A stretch of DNA of 64,000 nucleotides, taken from Neoechinorhynchus agilis (taxonomy: Eukaryota; Acanthocephala). Below are positions 52,801 to 63,426 of this stretch, piece by piece; the stretch's first letter is position 1, and each line of letters begins with the position of its first letter. The notes below the pieces were generated by a model that worked only from the letters and a program-made list of their open reading frames with translations, did not search any database and had not been told where the DNA came from. The stretch covers positions 2,852,001 through 2,916,000 of the forward strand of contig CM121342.1 of NCBI GenBank assembly GCA_051530055.1, read 5' to 3'. The translations under genes were made by a program, and so were the position numbers.

Positions 52801-54085
52801 TTCTTCAGATATGCGTTGATTAAAAACCTATTGGCAATTGTTTATTTTAAATATAATAAAATGAGAATGATAAACATTGATTTTATCTTTGTTTTCAAAT
52901 CAACAATCTTCACCCAGTCACAATACCACAAATCTCCACTCCTCCCATTGTGCCACATCTCCATGGCGGATATATCCTTCTCCTGTCTTATATTAATTAA
53001 TTCAAAAACGTCGATATTGGTTTGAACAAAGGGCATGGGGTTTAATGAATCACTCGTAAGTTCTAGGGCATCGCTATTGGCGTTCTTGGAACCAAAGCGA
53101 ATCTTTACTATCTGGTTAAATCCGGAAAAACCGGTAGTCGGTTGATCTCCGGTTTTGACATAGATGCGATAAGTCGTATTCCCTAAAGAAATTAGTTTAA
53201 TAACACTCAATCTAAAACTGGAAACAGGTAACTTATTTTCGATTGAATTATTCGAAGGAAGCTTTGCCTCTAATATTGATAATAACTTTCTTTTTTCGGT
53301 CAAATAAAGCTCAAAATTTCGATTAGAATTGCGAAAATAAACATTTTTTCTGTACTAAGAATTTGCTATTGCTTTGTTTTTATTTAATTGTAATTATACA
53401 GAGAAATATTCTACTGATTGTTCTTTTCATCAGCCGATTAAATTTCTACTTTTCGTTTCCTATTCTATTTTTATCCAACTAACCTTTGTCCACTTTTACC
53501 GGCACCATAATCCTTTGCACTCTTGTTGTTAAAACTTTGTTTACAGGGAAACTAAAATAGACAATATAATATACGATTTTATACAGCATAGGAGCTTATT
53601 TACAAATAATCTTTCTTTGCAACTAAATCATGAATTTTCAGCGACTTGCATTTCCAACAAAGAGATGGATCGCCAAGTATGGAAATCTCAATCCCTATAA
53701 TCTAACGGAAATAATGTTTATAATCCATCAATTTTACTCACTTCTTTGATAGAGGGAAATTTAAACCAGAACGAATCTTCGATTTTAGGATTAAACCTTG
53801 CATGCAAATCACGCATGTTAATCAACTGAACTACACTGTGTGTTTTCGAAAACACAAATAAAAGAAGTTCTTCAAATTCATCCATTAGTCCAGAATCTGT
53901 CGTCACCGAAACAATGTGAGTGTATCCAGCTGAAACTAACTCTTTTGAAAACTCGGGTGTTTACATTTTACATACCTTTAATAAATGAGGATCTTGGAAC
54001 TACTATAACTCCATCTTTTGAAAAAAAATTAAGATGAGATGTATTAGATTGATGATTTCGTACCTTTGTTTAAAAAAGAACTCAT
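49864..54085 (-). CDS. Tandem-PLAT protein with long disordered charged tail, about 23 exons
   Basis: I traced about 23 exons by GT-AG sites; introns are mostly 40-60 bases. Exons 1-5 (54064-54085, 53976-54014, 53742-53929, 53604-53701, 53484-53551) begin MSSFLNKDGVIVVPRSSF and form a first PLAT/LH2 beta-sandwich (IGIEISILGDPSLCWKC, FFPVNKVLTT). Exons 6-7 (52876-53182, 52799-52827) form a clearer second PLAT: YRIYVKTGDQPTTGF, IVKIRFGSKN, PFVQTNIDVFELINI, ISAMEMWHNGRSGDLWYCDW, then FLINAYL at the usual F-x-x-N-x-W-L site. PLAT domains bind lipids or membrane proteins. From exon 8 (52600-52683) to the stop at 49864 about 16 exons encode some 600 residues rich in Ser, Glu, Asp, Lys and Asn. Nearly all of them are phase 1-1. 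Total near 870 residues; no signal peptide or membrane span. LOXHD1-like proteins have PLAT arrays, but this tail is not one of their features. A 154-codon stretch at 51329-51793 contains the largest tail exon. Individual boundaries are provisional. Confidence 0.75.
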
Positions 54086-54089
54086 TTTT

Positions 54090-55770
54090 AGTTTTTATCA
54101 GCTATTTTTCTGCATTCCAGGGATTATTTTCGATCACTATAGTTACCAATCACTAAATTTCATATGTAATCCAAGTTAGCTCCACTCCACAGAATTTGAA
54201 ATCATAATGTTCAGTGAATGGTTACTTAATAACGGGGCATTCACCAACGATTTAGTTGCAATAAAATTTCACTACAACGTGCTATAAGGCATTAGCAACA
54301 ATATTCAGGCAGATTTTAGTCACACGAACTTGTGTTTATTAGAGAATCGGCAAAATCCCGATCTTGCTATTTGAAAGTGTCGCCAGAGAAAATGGAGCAT
54401 AAAACATTGCCCAAGGAGATCTCCTTAAAATTCTAATTCTACAAAGTTATTCCTACTCCCTTTCCGTTCTCAAACTATCGCAGAAATGGATCACAGATTT
54501 TAAACTCATTTCAGATTACAGAGAAACGATTAGTTAATTTAGATATCTGCAGAAGCCGCCTGTAATCCTTGAAATCACATTAAGCGATCCGTAGATTATC
54601 ATATGTGTGATGGAAAACCCCGTAAAAAATCTTGCATTAAAGAAAATAAAATAATAGGTGAGATTCGTCGGTAGCATTTCAACATGGTAGACTTCTTCAA
54701 TGTTTTACAGTGAACAGTCCTCAAAATTAGAGATTCGATCTTTGCGAATAAAAAATTGCGCTTGTCTGATTTGGGCCGATGGAGTTGGCAAGAAGAGTTC
54801 TACGTCCAATCGAGAAGATATAATCAACGTTTTATTCAACAGTTACGCTTTTGGTGCTCTTAAGATTTTCAAGACCGAGGAATATCATTCTAGGAAAGTT
54901 CTTGATAATCCGACGTTGACTTCTAGAAATATTAACGTTCTTTAAGTAATGTTGAGTATCTTCAATCAAGACTTCATATTCGAAGAATCTATCACTGTGC
55001 ACAAAAGTGTTACTTTTTGGTGCGGCCTCCTCACGTTCTAGTTTTAAGTTTTCCTAGATTATGACTAAGATGAGCAGAATCAAGTGCATGCCGTACACAA
55101 ATTGGGGGTTTTCAAAATCTAGATTAAAAATAGGAAAAAGTCACGAAATCTCGTCTATTTCTTGAAGACCCATGAGTTTTCATCGGTTCAATGCTTTCAC
55201 TTCAGTGGCTAAAAGACATAGTATGTCTAGCCAATGCTTCTTTTAAGTTTTAAATTCAAATTTAGATCGCTTTATTTTCCCAACATTATAGTTTGAGTTT
55301 TGTGTAGCTAAACAACAAACTTTCTTAAATGCGATCAAGTTTGATGCCGTGAATGCCATAGTTGCTTATTTTCGAGTCTAACGTTCACTTACGACAATTA
55401 ACTTCGCCAGCTATTTGATTTCAAGTTTGCGACCGGAATAGTGCCAAAAATCACTATGAAGTTTTTCAAATTGTGGAATGTGATATATGTTGGTGACTAA
55501 GTGAGACAAATCGTTTCGCTGATAAGCATAACGAATGAATATCCGTGCAAGACAATCTCCATTTCGATTATGAAACGGTATCTGAAGTATTCGAATCGCA
55601 TTTAAATCTCGAAAAAGAATTTAAACAACCATTTTGTGCATAAACCAATTGCGAATTATTTAAATGTTCCATGATTCGCATTTGGAATTGATCGAAGGTT
55701 TTCTAACTTAGAAAATCTTAGTCTTATATTTGATTATAAAAAAGCAAATTTACTAAAAAAACGTTCAGTT
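54090..55770. other. AT-rich intergenic DNA upstream of the PLAT gene
   Basis: An 81-codon plus frame at 54700-54945 (IKNCACLIWADGVGKKSSTS) has no recognisable motif or partner exons. The rest has no repeat shared with other parts of the window. The PLAT gene promoter should lie near 54090-54250. Confidence 0.4.
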
Positions 55771-55778
55771 CTTACAAT

Positions 55779-56112
55779 TTAAAGACTATCTTGAAAATCG
55801 GGGGGTGTATAGAAATGAGTAGTACTTGAGCTCTCCATGCTCGAATGAGATTCTTTTATTTGCTTCGCAACAGATTCCTTATCTTTCATCGATGAATTAT
55901 GCTTCTCTTCTGTGATCCGGTTTAGAGAATCTTTTTCGGGCACATCTCTGCATTCGTTGGGACATTGACGCTTTTCAATCGCTACAACTCGTGGAATTTT
56001 TTTCGTTTTTGGGGACCACGATACCTCTTTGTTGAAGAAACAGACTGTCACTACTTTAGCTGAAGAAAATTCAGAACTTACCTTCGGTTACGGTTTTGTA
56101 AGTCGACGGCAT
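55779..56112 (-). CDS. Small two-exon candidate gene with charged C-terminus
   Basis: Start ATG at 56110-56112 (MPSTYKTVTE), a GT...AG gap at 56060-56081, then AKVVTVCFFNKEVSWSPKTK continuing to the stop at 55779; about 107 residues. The second half is Ser/Glu/Lys-rich (ITEEKHNSSMKDKESVAKQI) like the tail of the neighbouring PLAT protein, and the junction is phase 1 as in that gene. The putative intron is only 22 bases, far below the 40-base minimum elsewhere here. It may therefore be a relic of a PLAT-gene paralogue and not a working gene. Its 5' side runs into a hammerhead/gypsy region. Confidence 0.35.
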
Positions 56113-56220
56113 TCCCTGGTTTTAACAAAAAAACAACTATATAAATAGAAGTTTCTATGGCGACCAGTTTGAACATGTTTGGATTTACACTTTCGGTGAG
56201 AATAATCCCGGTCATTACAT

Positions 56221-56338
56221 ATTTTATTTATTCGAAATATTTCGCCAGGTATCCTCGCCTCTTCAGTCATTGTTTCGCAAGTGTTTTACTTCAGAAGAGG
56301 CGAGGATACCTCGCGAAATATTTCGAATAAATAAAGCG
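56221..56338. repeat. Palindrome of two head-to-head hammerhead-like cores
   Basis: Arms of about 45 bases (TTTATTCGAAATATTTCG, GGTATCCTCGCCTCTTC and complement) face each other around about 25 bases. The minus core (56240-56266) has CTGAAGA, GCGAGG/CCTGGC, GAAA. The plus core (56292-56318) has CAGAAGA, a perfect GCGAGG/CCTCGC stem and GAAA. An ATATTT/AAATAT stem III is present on the minus side. Confidence 0.6.
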
Positions 56339-56344
56339 TCCCCA

Positions 56345-56635
56345 GATCGGGAGGAAGACGGAACCGAAACGGACCCATGAACAAATGATGATGGAGGGGC
56401 CCCCGAAATGATCAACGCGCGGACCTTGCGGAGAAGTAGCCGAATTCGACAACCATTTCCTAGGTTTCGGAACATCCAGGGTGAAGGGGAAGGAAATGTT
56501 ATATATTAATTTATAATTTTATATATCGATTAATGCCATACGGAATTGTTCGTATATATAGTGGTGTATGTGGCGCAGAAGCTGGCGGTTGTAACATGAT
56601 AACAAAATCAGTTATTCAAATCCATGGAGAACACA
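56345..56635 (+). mobile_element. Ty3/gypsy-type fossil: end of pol, LTR, leader
   Basis: The pol tail reads RTLRRSSRIRQPFPRF, the same kind of ending as at 32.7 kb. A purine-rich tract GGTGAAGGGGAAGGAAA (about 56499-56514) precedes TGTTATATAT, an LTR start. The LTR is short, about 110 bases, and is followed by the CAGTTATTCAAATCCATGG leader shared with 45945. Broken and truncated; a LINE starts at about 56640. Confidence 0.6.
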
Positions 56636-57163
56636 AAAGGAATTTGTGGTTATCGTTTGCAGGAGACCTTCAGGGACTCCCATGTTGATAGCTAAGGTGT
56701 TCGATGCTGTACTCCCTATTTCTATAAATTGTAATCTATTGTTTAGAAAGGATTTCAACTATTTGATCTGCCAGGCGGCAAGACCATGTATCAAGGCGAA
56801 GATTATGATCGACGGAATCAGAAGTCTTATAAATACCGATTTTGATGAGTCGAGAGATAAATAAAGGGTGTGAGTCGAGATTATAAAGAAGAGAATCGTA
56901 GATGCAAAGAAGGGCGTTCATACAAGAAAAGCCGGGCCGGGAACCGAATTGAATGGGCGAAATTTTTCGATTGAAGATTGGCAGAAGGTTTGCTTTAAAG
57001 CATCTCTCTAAGATTTTAGAGAAGAAAAGCAAGATAGAGATGGGTCGAAAACTTGAGGTGGATATAATTTAACCTGCTTTCGGGAGCAGGGTTGCCAGAG
57101 TTGTTTTAAGTCAATTAGGGAAGATTCCGGTCTTGAAACTTTGGTTGATTATATAGGTAAGTA

Positions 57164-57613
57164 TCAATGTGTGGTATTTTTCCACGGCTAATAATTTTCC
57201 TTGGGCACACAGCCCACCGATCTCCTGCATCAGAAAAACTTAGACTCTGATGCATACGGTAAAGAGCTTGCACATTCCTCTGGATCCTTTGATACCTCCC
57301 GAGGAGGCGGGACTCATTGGTGAGTTTCCTCCCTTCAACGAGGTACTTCGTCCCCTTTTTGGTTGTGCGTCACTGGCGGTAACGGATTCGAACCCGTTGA
57401 CCCTTAACTGTGATCAAGGACGTCAATTAGTCCACTTGACCACCTCGACACAACTGTAGAATGTACAAACTCTGCCAGTTTTGATTTGTTAATTCAAGGC
57501 TATTGAATTTTTCTATATTTTTTTGAAGACTGACCATCCGGTAACTTTTATTAGGTATCAATGTGTGACATTTTTCCACGGCTGATAATTTTCCTTGGGC
57601 ACAAAGCCCAAAA
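57164..57613 (-). mobile_element. tRNA-derived SINE inserted in the LINE, 12-bp target duplication
   Basis: ATATAGGTAAGT lies on both sides (57152-57163 and 57614-57625), and LINE sequence continues after it. The minus strand has a tRNA-like head (about 57460-57365) with A box GGTGGTCAAGTGG and B box GGGTTCGAATCC, a Leu/Ser-type layout. The body follows (AAACTCACCAATGAGTCCCG). A tail of about 57 bases (TATCAATGTGTG, CCACGGCT.ATAATTTTCCT, TGGGCACA) occurs at both ends, 57164-57220 and 57554-57611, in direct orientation. Confidence 0.8.
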
Positions 57614-58288
57614 ATATAGGTAAGTGGATCAATTAAATCTGGGATGATGATTTGCGTGCTAGTTTCCGAAGAAGCAAGAGAATATCATACGTGGATATCA
57701 TGGGATGTGAAGCTGTAGAAGCTGAGAACGGTGATGTAGATCTGGATGTGGATGATGGTTTGTTCGAGTGAGAGTCACAAAGGTGCGCATTGATAGAGTT
57801 TAGTGTAGCAAGGAGGTCGGACTTCAAGAGGTTGGAGAAGGGTTTTTGTTTTTCGATACCTAGGGCACTTTTCTTGTTTTTCATCAGAGGTGAGCGGGAG
57901 GGTTTTGCGCGAGTTGAGAATGTAATGAGCAAGAGAGGATTGAAGACGGCTGAAATCAGGATTGTATGCGTGGTATGTTTTATTCGCTTTTATTTGGAGC
58001 ATTTTCAAGAAAGGAGACATCCAAAGTGGATCTCGGCTGGAAAGGTAAATGGTTTTCCTGGGAATAGCTTTAGTCGGACAAAAGGAGAGTATATTAGTTA
58101 GAGAAAGCATAGCTTCCGAGGAGTTCGGATGAAAAAATAGATTTTATGTGTGAAGAGAGATTACGCGAGACTAATTTGGCAAATGCGAATATGTTTTGAT
58201 CTCTCTTGTCCCAGACCGTAGAGGGGGATGACCTTACACATTGATAATAGCGTGAATCGCTGCTTGATTTTCTAGGAGCATGTCCTAA

Positions 58289-58460
58289 TTTTAATTTGAC
58301 AAATACGACCCAGATATAGTTTATTTATTTGCCTAGCTTTCGCCGTTTTACGGGTTCAACTGGACAATTGTTAAAATGTTGCTCAACTGAAGCCGTAAAA
58401 CGGCGAAAGCTAGGCAAATAAATAACCTCTAGGTCGTATTTGTCAAATTAAATTAAAATC
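58289..58460. mobile_element. Palindromic foldback element
   Basis: TTAATTTGACAAATACGACC and TATTTATTTGCCTAGCTTTC-CGCCGTTTTACGG on the left are matched by their complements on the right, arms of about 60 bases around a 38-base centre. GGCGAAAGCT.GG.AAATAAA also occurs at the end of repeat R. It interrupts the LINE. Confidence 0.7.
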
Positions 58461-59500
58461 AAAATTTATTACACGTTGCGAAGAGGCGGAGGGAGAGAGG
58501 ATTATTGCGTAATGGTCTGAGGATGAGATTGGTGGTAGTTTTTAGCAACCTTGTATTTGTGGATGTTAGAAAAGATTTTTATCACGATGTGAGTTGTGGC
58601 GGGTAGGAAATTTTACTAACTCTGCGAGGTCAAGGAGAGGTAGCGATGTAGGAAGATTATTGAAATCACCAAGAATGATTAGATGTTCAAGATTGCTATC
58701 ATTACATCAGTGCATCAATCTCCTGTGATGCCATTTGTAGATTGGCTGAGGGATGACGATAGATACCGATAATGGTTAAATTTCGGTTGCTTGAACGACG
58801 TTTGAGAGAGAGCGTTATGTAGATGTACACTAAGTATGGTGATTGGTAAGGAGTTGAGGGGGTAAGGGAGGTCGGAGCGAATGGAAATGGAGACTCTACA
58901 TCCTACGCGTCCGCCTCTGTAAGAGTGGAAAGATGTATAGCCAGGGATCAAGGCGATGTCGGAATTGGATGAGTGCAGCCATGTTTCCATAATGATCAGA
59001 GTGGCTAAAAGTGAAAGATTATCCGTTTTTGGCACCGGACTTCTTATGTTAGTGAAAGGAATGGAGGGAAATGGCTGTCTTAAAGAGCTTGAAGGGGGAT
59101 GTAGTTTGCGAGAGTTGGCTGATAAAAGACTTTGGTGGATATGTTTCTGAGCGGATTTTGGACAAAGTACAGTGGGGATTTTCGGTTGGTATCAGAAAAT
59201 TTACATGTGAGTTCTGAGAGTAGGTTTTGGCTTGTAATAAGTTATTCGAAGAGGAGAGAAGACGCTTATGCACAGGCGAATGATAGGAGTTCACAATTTG
59301 AAGTGAGCGGTCTGGGTATATTCGGTATAATCGGGCGGAATTGACAAGAAGCGCTTTTGAAGGAAGGAGGGTGCGGTATTTGATAGATGGAAAGTGATTT
59401 TGAGTTGACGGGGACGGGAGTTTTTGTTGGAGATGCGCTGAAAGGAGAAAAAGGATTCGGGAAAGGGTTGTCAACAGACAAGATTAAGATGATGAATGTA

Positions 59501-59970
59501 GTGTTTCCGAAAGTCTAATTTGCGATATTGTTGGTTATTGTAGGTTTGATACGGTGATTGTGTAGGAAGATTGATTAGTAAAGGATCGTGAGGATTGACG
59601 TTTGAGAGAGAAACGGAGGAGTGTGTGAAGTCTTATTACTGCAAGTTTTTGTGCGACCGCGAGAAGGGAAAAGTATGAACAAAAATGTTGTGGTTAGTAA
59701 AGGATCGATTTATTGGGGTAATGATGAGAGGTAGGAGTGGATCGAGTCGGAGAGTTGATCGGCGACATTTACGATGCTCCAGCGGAATAGAAGCTGCACA
59801 TGAAAACAAGTGATGAGTAATCTTTTTTTAGCGTTAATGGTACTTTAATTGCCGTCACGGATGGGCAATTTTCCTCATTGCAAGTGACGTTCAACAAACA
59901 GTTAAAGATAAAATCCATGAGTATGTGGCGGTGGGGGAAAATCATATATCAAAGAATGACTTTAATTGAA
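59501..59970. other. Region between LINE and Penelope remnant
   Basis: Probably LINE leader sequence up to about 59800; after that AT-rich without a gene. A 60-codon plus frame at 59878 has no motif. Confidence 0.3.
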
Positions 59971-59973
59971 ATA

Positions 59974-60720
59974 TTTCGTCGAATCTCACTGGACTTCTTC
60001 AGTCAATTATCTAAAAAGGAATTTGGCAACCTCAATGTCAGGAGGTATCCTCAACTTTAGGGAATAATCTGTCTTGTTTCCCTCGAAAATATTGGCTCCC
60101 TGAATGAACATGGCCTCGATAATAACACGTTCAATCTTATGGTCATTGAGTACCAACAAAAATCCGTCGTTAATATCGTGCCCGTATTCAGAGAGTGGGG
60201 AACAACAGCGGAATTCCCTCATCCTCCTCTCAAAGTTATTTGTCTGGCCAATATAGCAGCGATCACAATCCGAACAAGGTATTCTATATACTGCACCACT
60301 TGGGCCTTCACGAATGCTCGGACAAATCAGGCCATGAAGATTATTTCTTCGTTTGGAATAGACGAGCGTACGTTTGCTCTGGTGGTCTGCCAATAAGACC
60401 CTGGATAAACTCTGATAGGAGGAATCGTCAATAAATGGCAACTCAAGAAACACACGATCCTAATCCGAGATGTCACGACTGTCGGCCTTCCGAACCTGGC
60501 GCTCTTGATCAGCCTACCCACAATTCCTGTAGTATCATTATGGGTCCGATATGCGGACGACGCATTTATTCTCCTTGATCGTTGCCTGCCGAACTACCTC
60601 AACACTAAAGATCCACACATTCAATGGTCGACGGATGTCGAGACTGACGGTACTCGAACCGTTTGCAATGTACGGCGTTTTCCATTGATTTTGCAAAACG
60701 CCGCTGGCCGTTAGTTTTAG
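59974..60720. mobile_element. Penelope-like element, rearranged head-to-head
   Basis: The minus strand at 60453-60007 encodes the linker and GIY-YIG part (VYRIPCSDCDRCYIGQTNNF, ERRMREF, ERVIIEAMFIQGA). It is followed downstream by a degenerate hammerhead-like core at 59974-60002. The plus strand at 60505-60720 encodes RT with catalytic WVRYADDAFILLD and a DPHIQWSTD segment. The two pieces point in opposite directions and meet near 60480, so the copy suffered an inversion. It is a different subfamily from 2590-3982, judging by divergence. Confidence 0.75.
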
Positions 60721-60779
60721 GCTAAAGTTTTGTTTAATTCCATTGTGCTTTACGGTTAGATATATAAGGCGCCTCAAGA

Positions 60780-61340
60780 AAAATAGGTTTTTAGGTTTTG
60801 CCCTTCACAAAATTCGTGCCACCGAAATCTGCGCGATGCTGGAAGATCTCTTGGTGATTGGAAATGGTCGAGGAGTGCTTGAATCGACTATAAAATGGGG
60901 GAGATAACAGCCCTTAGGGAACGACTCCCTTTTTGATTTCTAAGGTGTTCGAGGCGATGCTCCTTATTTCGATTGCCAGGCGGCAAGACCAAATTTAGAG
61001 CATGTATCAAGGCGAAGATTGTGATCGACGGAATCAAAAGCTATGATGCTGAAGTCTTAATCATCAACCTTTGAGAGATTAAATCTCCGCTTTTACTTCG
61101 TATTTCCATTCCCGCGCACCTGAGCCATAGAACGCATAATCTGGAAAATCCCTTTAGATGAGGTAAGGTTATCTTGCTAAATATTTAAAATAAACCGAGT
61201 ATTTTTTGCCCAAAATAGTGTTCACCACAGGTCTAATTAGAGAAGAGAGTTTTCAGAATGTCCATTCTCATGTTCCTTTAACATTTTGTATACGACGCTA
61301 AGGAGATATTATTAAAGAAAGACATCGACACTTCACTTTA
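60780..61340. other. Mostly intergenic, with a LINE scrap
   Basis: About 60920-61075 matches 56690-56835 (CCAGGCGGCAAGACCA, AGGCGAAGATTGTGATCGAC), a short LINE fragment on the minus strand. The remainder is AT-rich and lies 3' of the LRR gene. Confidence 0.5.
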
Positions 61341-61345
61341 AATTC

Positions 61346-63265
61346 TTAGAGATCGTAAATTTGTTCAATATTTGTATTATTCATTTCAATTTTTTGTAAA
61401 GATTGATGATCCTTGAAAGGTTTACTGTAAAATTCGCGTATCGGGTTGCCGGAAATATTAAGAATTTTTAGATTGCCGAGATCAGTCAAGTGATGGGATG
61501 GAAATATCGAGAATCCATTGTTTGCAATGCCAAGATAAAAGAGTCGATCAAGACCGTAAAACATGTTGATAACGTCTAAATCTTTCAATTGATTATTAGC
61601 GAGGTCGAGCATTCTTAACCGAGGAGTATTTCTAAACGCCCGAGGAGCTATTTTCTGAATCCGATTAAACTGAAGACAAAGAAATTCAAGAGTTCTCAAG
61701 TCTTCGAAATCGTCGTAAGTAATTTCCGATATCTGATTATAACTCAAATCGATTGAGAATGCATTGTAACATATACATCGCCGAACATCTTGTACTCGTG
61801 TAAGGTTTTTCCAGCTAAGTAAAGTAAAATTCGTTGTTTCCTCAAGAACCGCAACAAAATCGTATACATCATTAGCTACTCGTGTCGGTTCGGGCATAAA
61901 TTTGGAAAGAGCACGCATCGAAAAATATGTATGCGTTCTGTTTCTAGCGTTATCGTATATTATAACATAAAAAAAGGGATTATTTTTTACCAGACAATAA
62001 TCGATCGTTTTGGAACCCAGTCGATGTACATCAATGCCGGTCATAGGGTTGCCTGATACGTCCAGGTACCGTAAATGTTTAACGTTTTTAAAAACGCCAT
62101 CATCAAAAACATAAAAGTTAGTATTTGCTAATATGAGTTTTTGAAGTAATTCATTGTTTAGAAAAATTCCCGTCCGAAGCGCGGTCAAACCGAAATTTTG
62201 TCCGAGATTAAGTACTTCAAGTTTTTTCAGTGGGAAAAATGCATCCTTGTATATCTGCACGATTCCGTTCCATGACAGGTCCAATTTGGTAACATTTGTC
62301 CACGAATCGAAGTTGTTAGAGCGAATTATTCCTAGACGATTTCTTTTTAGAATCAACGTTTCCGTCCTATTGTTTCCACGTGGTACTTCTCCTAGATTTG
62401 AGCCGAAAATCTTCACAGCTTTGACTTCTGGCATTCTGGCTAGAATCGTTGAATTCAAACTGTGAGCGATTCCACCGTGTACAATAAATTTCTTCAATTT
62501 TTCGAATTGAAATTCCTCTTTGAACAATTTATTTAAATCTCCTCGGTATGAAAGTTCCAGGATTTTAAGATTCTTAGATTTAGCCAGGCGACTCAAATTT
62601 ATCTCATTTAAAGGATTATATATTATCTGTAAATTTTCCAGTCTATCAAAATTGAATTGACCGGTTAACAAGAATTGTTCAATTAAATTATTGGACAAGT
62701 CTAAAACCTTCAAACTTTTCATCTGATCGACAACATTGAGGCAATCATTACTTAAATTATTACGCGACAAGTAAAGTGATTGAAGATTGTAGAGATCCAC
62801 GTGCATATTCAAGCCCAAGCGCCACAAATTATTTTCACTCAAATCGAGATCGATCAAATTGTCAAAACCTTCAAACGCATCATCTTCGATATATCCAAAT
62901 CTTGCGTTTTTTATTTGAAGTCTTCTACAATGCCTGAATTTGTACATGAGAAATTTCGTGATGGTAATAATCACATATTGATTTCTCCAACAATATAAAG
63001 ATACGTCCCTAACATTTGTAAGGATGTGACCGCGGCTGCTTACAATGTCGTAGAAAAAAGCAAATTCTATAGTTATTCGATTGATCGTTTTATTTGCTCC
63101 TATACTGCTCAAAACACTTGATAATGATTTGCTTGATATCGCTGTTGAGCACGCAATGTATACTTCATCGTATTTTGGGTATTGAAGTGTACAGCGATTT
63201 AGTCCATTAGTTCCATAACAAAAGTTTAATCCGAGGATTAGAACGAGCAGATTTTTAACCGCCAT
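61346..63265 (-). CDS. Secreted leucine-rich-repeat protein
   Basis: One exon. I start at the second Met (MAVKNLLVLILGLNFCYG), which directly begins a signal peptide and has a good AAAATGG context; an upstream in-frame ATG at 63316 would bury it behind 17 residues. That gives 639 residues. After an N-terminal cysteine cap (NRCTLQYPKYDEVYIAC) come roughly 18-20 LRRs of the LxxLxLSxNxL type (LIDLDLSENNLWRLG, LKVLDLSNNLIEQF, VTKLDLSWNGIVQI, LRMLDLANNQLKDL, LKILNISGNPIREF). A non-LRR insert at about residues 395-445 contains a cysteine pair, RRCICYN. There is no membrane span, no TIR domain and no LRR C-terminal cap: the frame stops within a repeat. It resembles a Toll-type ectodomain or secreted LRR recognition protein. 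Several NxT/S sites fit an extracellular location. Confidence 0.8.
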   Translation of the reverse strand: MAVKNLLVLILGLNFCYGTNGLNRCTLQYPKYDEVYIACSTAISSKSLSSVLSSIGANKTINRITIEFAFFYDIVSSRGHILTNVRDVSLYCWRNQYVIITITKFLMYKFRHCRRLQIKNARFGYIEDDAFEGFDNLIDLDLSENNLWRLGLNMHVDLYNLQSLYLSRNNLSNDCLNVVDQMKSLKVLDLSNNLIEQFLLTGQFNFDRLENLQIIYNPLNEINLSRLAKSKNLKILELSYRGDLNKLFKEEFQFEKLKKFIVHGGIAHSLNSTILARMPEVKAVKIFGSNLGEVPRGNNRTETLILKRNRLGIIRSNNFDSWTNVTKLDLSWNGIVQIYKDAFFPLKKLEVLNLGQNFGLTALRTGIFLNNELLQKLILANTNFYVFDDGVFKNVKHLRYLDVSGNPMTGIDVHRLGSKTIDYCLVKNNPFFYVIIYDNARNRTHTYFSMRALSKFMPEPTRVANDVYDFVAVLEETTNFTLLSWKNLTRVQDVRRCICYNAFSIDLSYNQISEITYDDFEDLRTLEFLCLQFNRIQKIAPRAFRNTPRLRMLDLANNQLKDLDVINMFYGLDRLFYLGIANNGFSIFPSHHLTDLGNLKILNISGNPIREFYSKPFKDHQSLQKIEMNNTNIEQIYDL

Positions 63266-63426
63266 TTTAGTTGAAGGGAGATACAAGACTTTCTTTTCGT
63301 TTAATTTTATATGCAAGTTTGATTTAAAGCGTCAAATCTTATGAATCACTAGTCAACTGCCCTTTCTAGGGTTTCATCCCTTTTTTGTCTTAGTTAAAAG
63401 TCAAAAAAGCATTACATCATTTCTTA

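Larger units (their letters stand above)
56640..59500 (-). mobile_element. LINE (CR1/Jockey-like), near full length but decayed
   Basis: Minus strand, 5' to 3': ORF start region 59474-59049 (Ser/Pro-rich); APE endonuclease 59035-58715 (LATLIIMETWLHSSNSDIAL, IPGYTSFHSYRGGRVGCRVS); linker 58110-57633 (PLWMSPFLKMLQIKANKTYH); RT 57032-56736 (SKILERCFKANLLPIFNRKI, SPIQFGSRPGFSCMNALLC, SDSVDHNLRLD). Stops and frame changes separate these. A SINE (57164-57613) and a palindromic element (58289-58460) interrupt it. The 3' part is missing at the gypsy junction near 56640. Confidence 0.75.

Noticed and set aside
57365-57460. Functional tRNA gene
   Set aside because: A and B boxes are present, but the anticodon arm does not fold cleanly and the sequence is embedded in a SINE with a target duplication.
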